Shown here one piece after another: positions 6,138-7,700 of a stretch of 7,700 bases of DNA (positions within the stretch are counted from its first letter, which is position 1; each line of letters begins with the position of its first letter). Source of the DNA: Clostridia bacterium. GTDB taxonomy: Bacteria; Bacillota_A; Clostridia; Oscillospirales; Acutalibacteraceae. The stretch lies in assembly GCA_017549665.1 (NCBI GenBank), contig JAFYUD010000144.1, positions 1 through 7,700 of the forward strand. Direction: 5' to 3'. The notes beneath the pieces are model-generated. The model was not told where the DNA came from, did not search any database, and saw only the letters and a list, made by a program, of their open reading frames with translations. Both the position numbers and the translations under genes were made by a program.

Positions 6138-7363
6138 AGAACTTCTTTTTCGTATTTTTTTACTTCTGCAATATAATCTGCAGCAACATTTTCTCTTGCG
6201 AGATATTCTGCCCATACATCACCGAAGGGTGCTGTCTTCATTTCCTCCTGAAGTACCATAAGCTCAGTCATTTCGTTATTATCCTGAAGCTGCTTCATTT
6301 TTGCGTCAGGCTGAAGCAGAGCAAAGAGCAGAGCCTTCTGAACATTTCTCACACCTGTAATCCATGCAGAAATACGGTTGATTGATGCATCAAAGTAGTC
6401 AGTTGCGATAAACACTCTGTCAAGAGCATCATTTCTGACGATTTCCTTTGCAATTTCCTTTGTCTCATCATCAAAGATAACAACATGGTCCGAATCCCAG
6501 CGCACAGCTCTTGTGACATGAAGAGCAATCTTCTCATTGAAAAGAAGAAGTGAAGAAATCTTGTCACTTACAACTTCTGTGGGATGGTAATGACCGTTAT
6601 CCATAAGCGGAGTGATGCCCTTTGTTGTTGAGTATGAAAGTGAGAATTCAGCAGAGCCGACGGTGTAGCTTTCAAGACCGATACCGAAAACCTTTGACTC
6701 AAGTGTAACATATACCTTTGACTTGTCATAAGGAATTGAAAGAATTTCGTCAAGGCTCTTCTTGAATCTTGCTCTGGGTGCCATTCTGTCAGCAGGAATA
6801 TCCTTATAGCCGTCAGGAATCCATATATTGAGCACACAGGGTACACCTGTCTCGTTTGCGAAATATTCAGCAATCTTAACGCATGCCTTACCGTGATTTA
6901 CCCAGTATGTACGCACTTCTTCATCAGGAGATGAAAGAGTGAGATTGTCCTTTACCATGGGATGTGAAAAGAATGTGGGGTTGAAGTCAAGTCCCATGTT
7001 TCTTTCCTTTGCAAACCTGACCCATTCAGCAAAATGCTCAGGCTGAATTTCATCTCTGCCCACAGCCTTACCCTCTTCAAAAATTGCATAGCATGCATGG
7101 AGGTTGAGCTTTTTCTTGCCGGGGATAAGTGCAAATGCCTTGTCAATATCAGCCATAAGCTCTTCGGGATTTCTTGCCTTACCGGGATAATTTCCGGTAG
7201 CCTGAATTCCGCCTGAAAGGCTTTCGAGATTATCGAATCCGCCTACGTCATCACCCTGCCAGCAATGCACTGAAATTGTGACATCCTTAAGAGTGTTGAG
7301 TGCCTTTTCGGTGTCAACGCCGTAGGAAGCATAAATTTCTTTTGAGCTTTCGTATCTGTTCAT
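6125..7363 (-). CDS. rhaA: L-rhamnose isomerase
   Basis: A 412-residue metal-dependent cytoplasmic isomerase (E. coli RhaA about 419) converting L-rhamnose to L-rhamnulose, the first step of the phosphorylating rhamnose pathway. The N-terminal TISVHCWQGDDVGGFDN is a RhaA hallmark. Metal and catalytic residues align with E. coli at a constant offset of 12: Glu222 (LESKVFG), Asp255 (MDNGHYHPTE), His282 (LHVTRAVRW), Asp290 and Asp292 (RWDSDH), and Asp322 (TDYFDASINR). No key residue is missing. The ATG is supported by AAGGAG 8 bases upstream, which itself overlaps the stop codon of the upstream cupin gene. The 3' end overlaps rhaD by one base. Rhamnulokinase (rhaB) is not between rhaA and rhaD and would have to lie beyond the right edge or elsewhere in the genome. 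No operon promoter is in the window, so regulation cannot be read. Confidence 0.97.
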   Translation of the reverse strand: MNRYESSKEIYASYGVDTEKALNTLKDVTISVHCWQGDDVGGFDNLESLSGGIQATGNYPGKARNPEELMADIDKAFALIPGKKKLNLHACYAIFEEGKAVGRDEIQPEHFAEWVRFAKERNMGLDFNPTFFSHPMVKDNLTLSSPDEEVRTYWVNHGKACVKIAEYFANETGVPCVLNIWIPDGYKDIPADRMAPRARFKKSLDEILSIPYDKSKVYVTLESKVFGIGLESYTVGSAEFSLSYSTTKGITPLMDNGHYHPTEVVSDKISSLLLFNEKIALHVTRAVRWDSDHVVIFDDETKEIAKEIVRNDALDRVFIATDYFDASINRISAWITGVRNVQKALLFALLQPDAKMKQLQDNNEMTELMVLQEEMKTAPFGDVWAEYLARENVAADYIAEVKKYEKEVLEKR

Positions 7364-7375
7364 TTTATTTTCTCC

Positions 7376-7700
7376 TTAATAACATTCTGTTACTTCCATA
7401 TTTCCCGTAAGAGTAAACTTGCCCATACAGCAGGCAGGCATAAAGAAGTAATCACCCTTTTTGACTGTCCTTGAATAACCGTCGCCCTCAACGGTACCCT
7501 CACCCGAGGTGACGATATACACGCCGTAGCTGTCGTTTATATTCATAAGCTCACTGCCGCCGCAGAGCTTTATACGGTTTACCACGAAGCAATCGGTATC
7601 CTTTTCACCGATGATGTTTTCCTTCACCATGCCGTCCTTTTCACTTATTGTTTCAGGCTTCATCTTTGTGTCGGGAGCCTTTGTGAAATAAAAACAGTCA
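7376..7700 (-). CDS. Mannose-6-phosphate isomerase-like cupin protein, C-terminal part
   Basis: The frame is open from the right edge to TAA and gives 107 residues; the start lies beyond 7700. An internal Met at 7663 is not taken as the start because the frame continues upstream as DCFYFTKAPDTK and no ribosome site precedes it. The segment DTDCFVVNRIKLCGGSE, then YGVYIVTSGEGTVEG, then VKKGDYFFMPACCMGKFTL resembles the C-terminal cupin barrel of class I phosphomannose isomerases, in which the metal site sits in the missing N-terminal part. The role here is inferred: a sugar-phosphate isomerase or a non-catalytic sugar-binding relative. It lies 12 nt upstream of rhaA and is presumably co-transcribed, so a part in deoxyhexose or mannose use is plausible. 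A stand-alone cupin remains possible because the catalytic half is not visible. Confidence 0.7.
   Translation of the reverse strand, partial: DCFYFTKAPDTKMKPETISEKDGMVKENIIGEKDTDCFVVNRIKLCGGSELMNINDSYGVYIVTSGEGTVEGDGYSRTVKKGDYFFMPACCMGKFTLTGNMEVTECY

Noticed and set aside
6126..6215. Upstream extension of rhaD to 6215 (30 extra residues)
   Set aside because: The extension is Arg/Cys/Lys-rich, lies wholly inside rhaA, and would make the protein longer than the family. The ATG at 6125 has a ribosome site and the typical N-terminus.
1..7700. CRISPR arrays, insertion sequences, tRNA or rRNA genes
   Set aside because: No regularly spaced repeats, transposase frames, long inverted repeats or RNA-gene cores were seen on either strand.

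Overview
The window looks like a chromosomal segment of an anaerobic gut or rumen Firmicute of the Oscillospiraceae/Ruminococcus type. Three things suggest this: a secreted protein with a type I dockerin domain, classic Gram-positive signals (AGGAGG-type ribosome sites, TTGAAA/TATAAT-like promoters, short hairpin-plus-T terminators), and a fermentative rhamnose pathway. The assignment is inferred from gene content. No rRNA or other phylogenetic marker is present.

Layout. On the + strand, bases 2-1348 hold the 3' part of a large secreted dockerin protein, closed by a terminator. Bases 1464-2996 hold a secreted alpha/beta hydrolase with its own promoter, ribosome site and signal peptide. This gene converges on a minus-strand CLC-type anion transporter (3022-4257) through a shared bidirectional terminator. 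The CLC motifs resemble the fluoride/proton antiporter branch (CLC-F), but no fluoride riboswitch is seen upstream. From 4376 to the right edge a minus-strand operon runs leftward: a partial mannose-6-phosphate-isomerase-like cupin (entering from beyond 7700), rhaA, rhaD and an L-asparaginase gene. These genes are 12 nt apart, overlapping by 1 nt, and 16 nt apart in turn. The operon ends in a hairpin terminator at 4345-4373, which separates it from the CLC promoter.

How the genes work together. RhaA isomerises L-rhamnose to L-rhamnulose. RhaD splits rhamnulose-1-phosphate into dihydroxyacetone phosphate and L-lactaldehyde. The kinase between them (RhaB), the uptake system and any regulator are not in the window and may lie beyond 7700. 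The asparaginase at the operon end has no obvious metabolic link to rhamnose. The dockerin protein and the secreted hydrolase both act outside the membrane and fit a polymer-degrading lifestyle, but neither substrate can be read from the sequence.

No mobile element, CRISPR array, tRNA, rRNA or riboswitch was recognised, and there is no gene-free stretch longer than about 120 bases. I do not see a clearly new multi-gene system. The most notable items are the dockerin protein with an unrecognised main domain, the CLC-F-like transporter, the asparaginase in the rhamnose operon, and the similar hydrophobic tails of the two secreted proteins.
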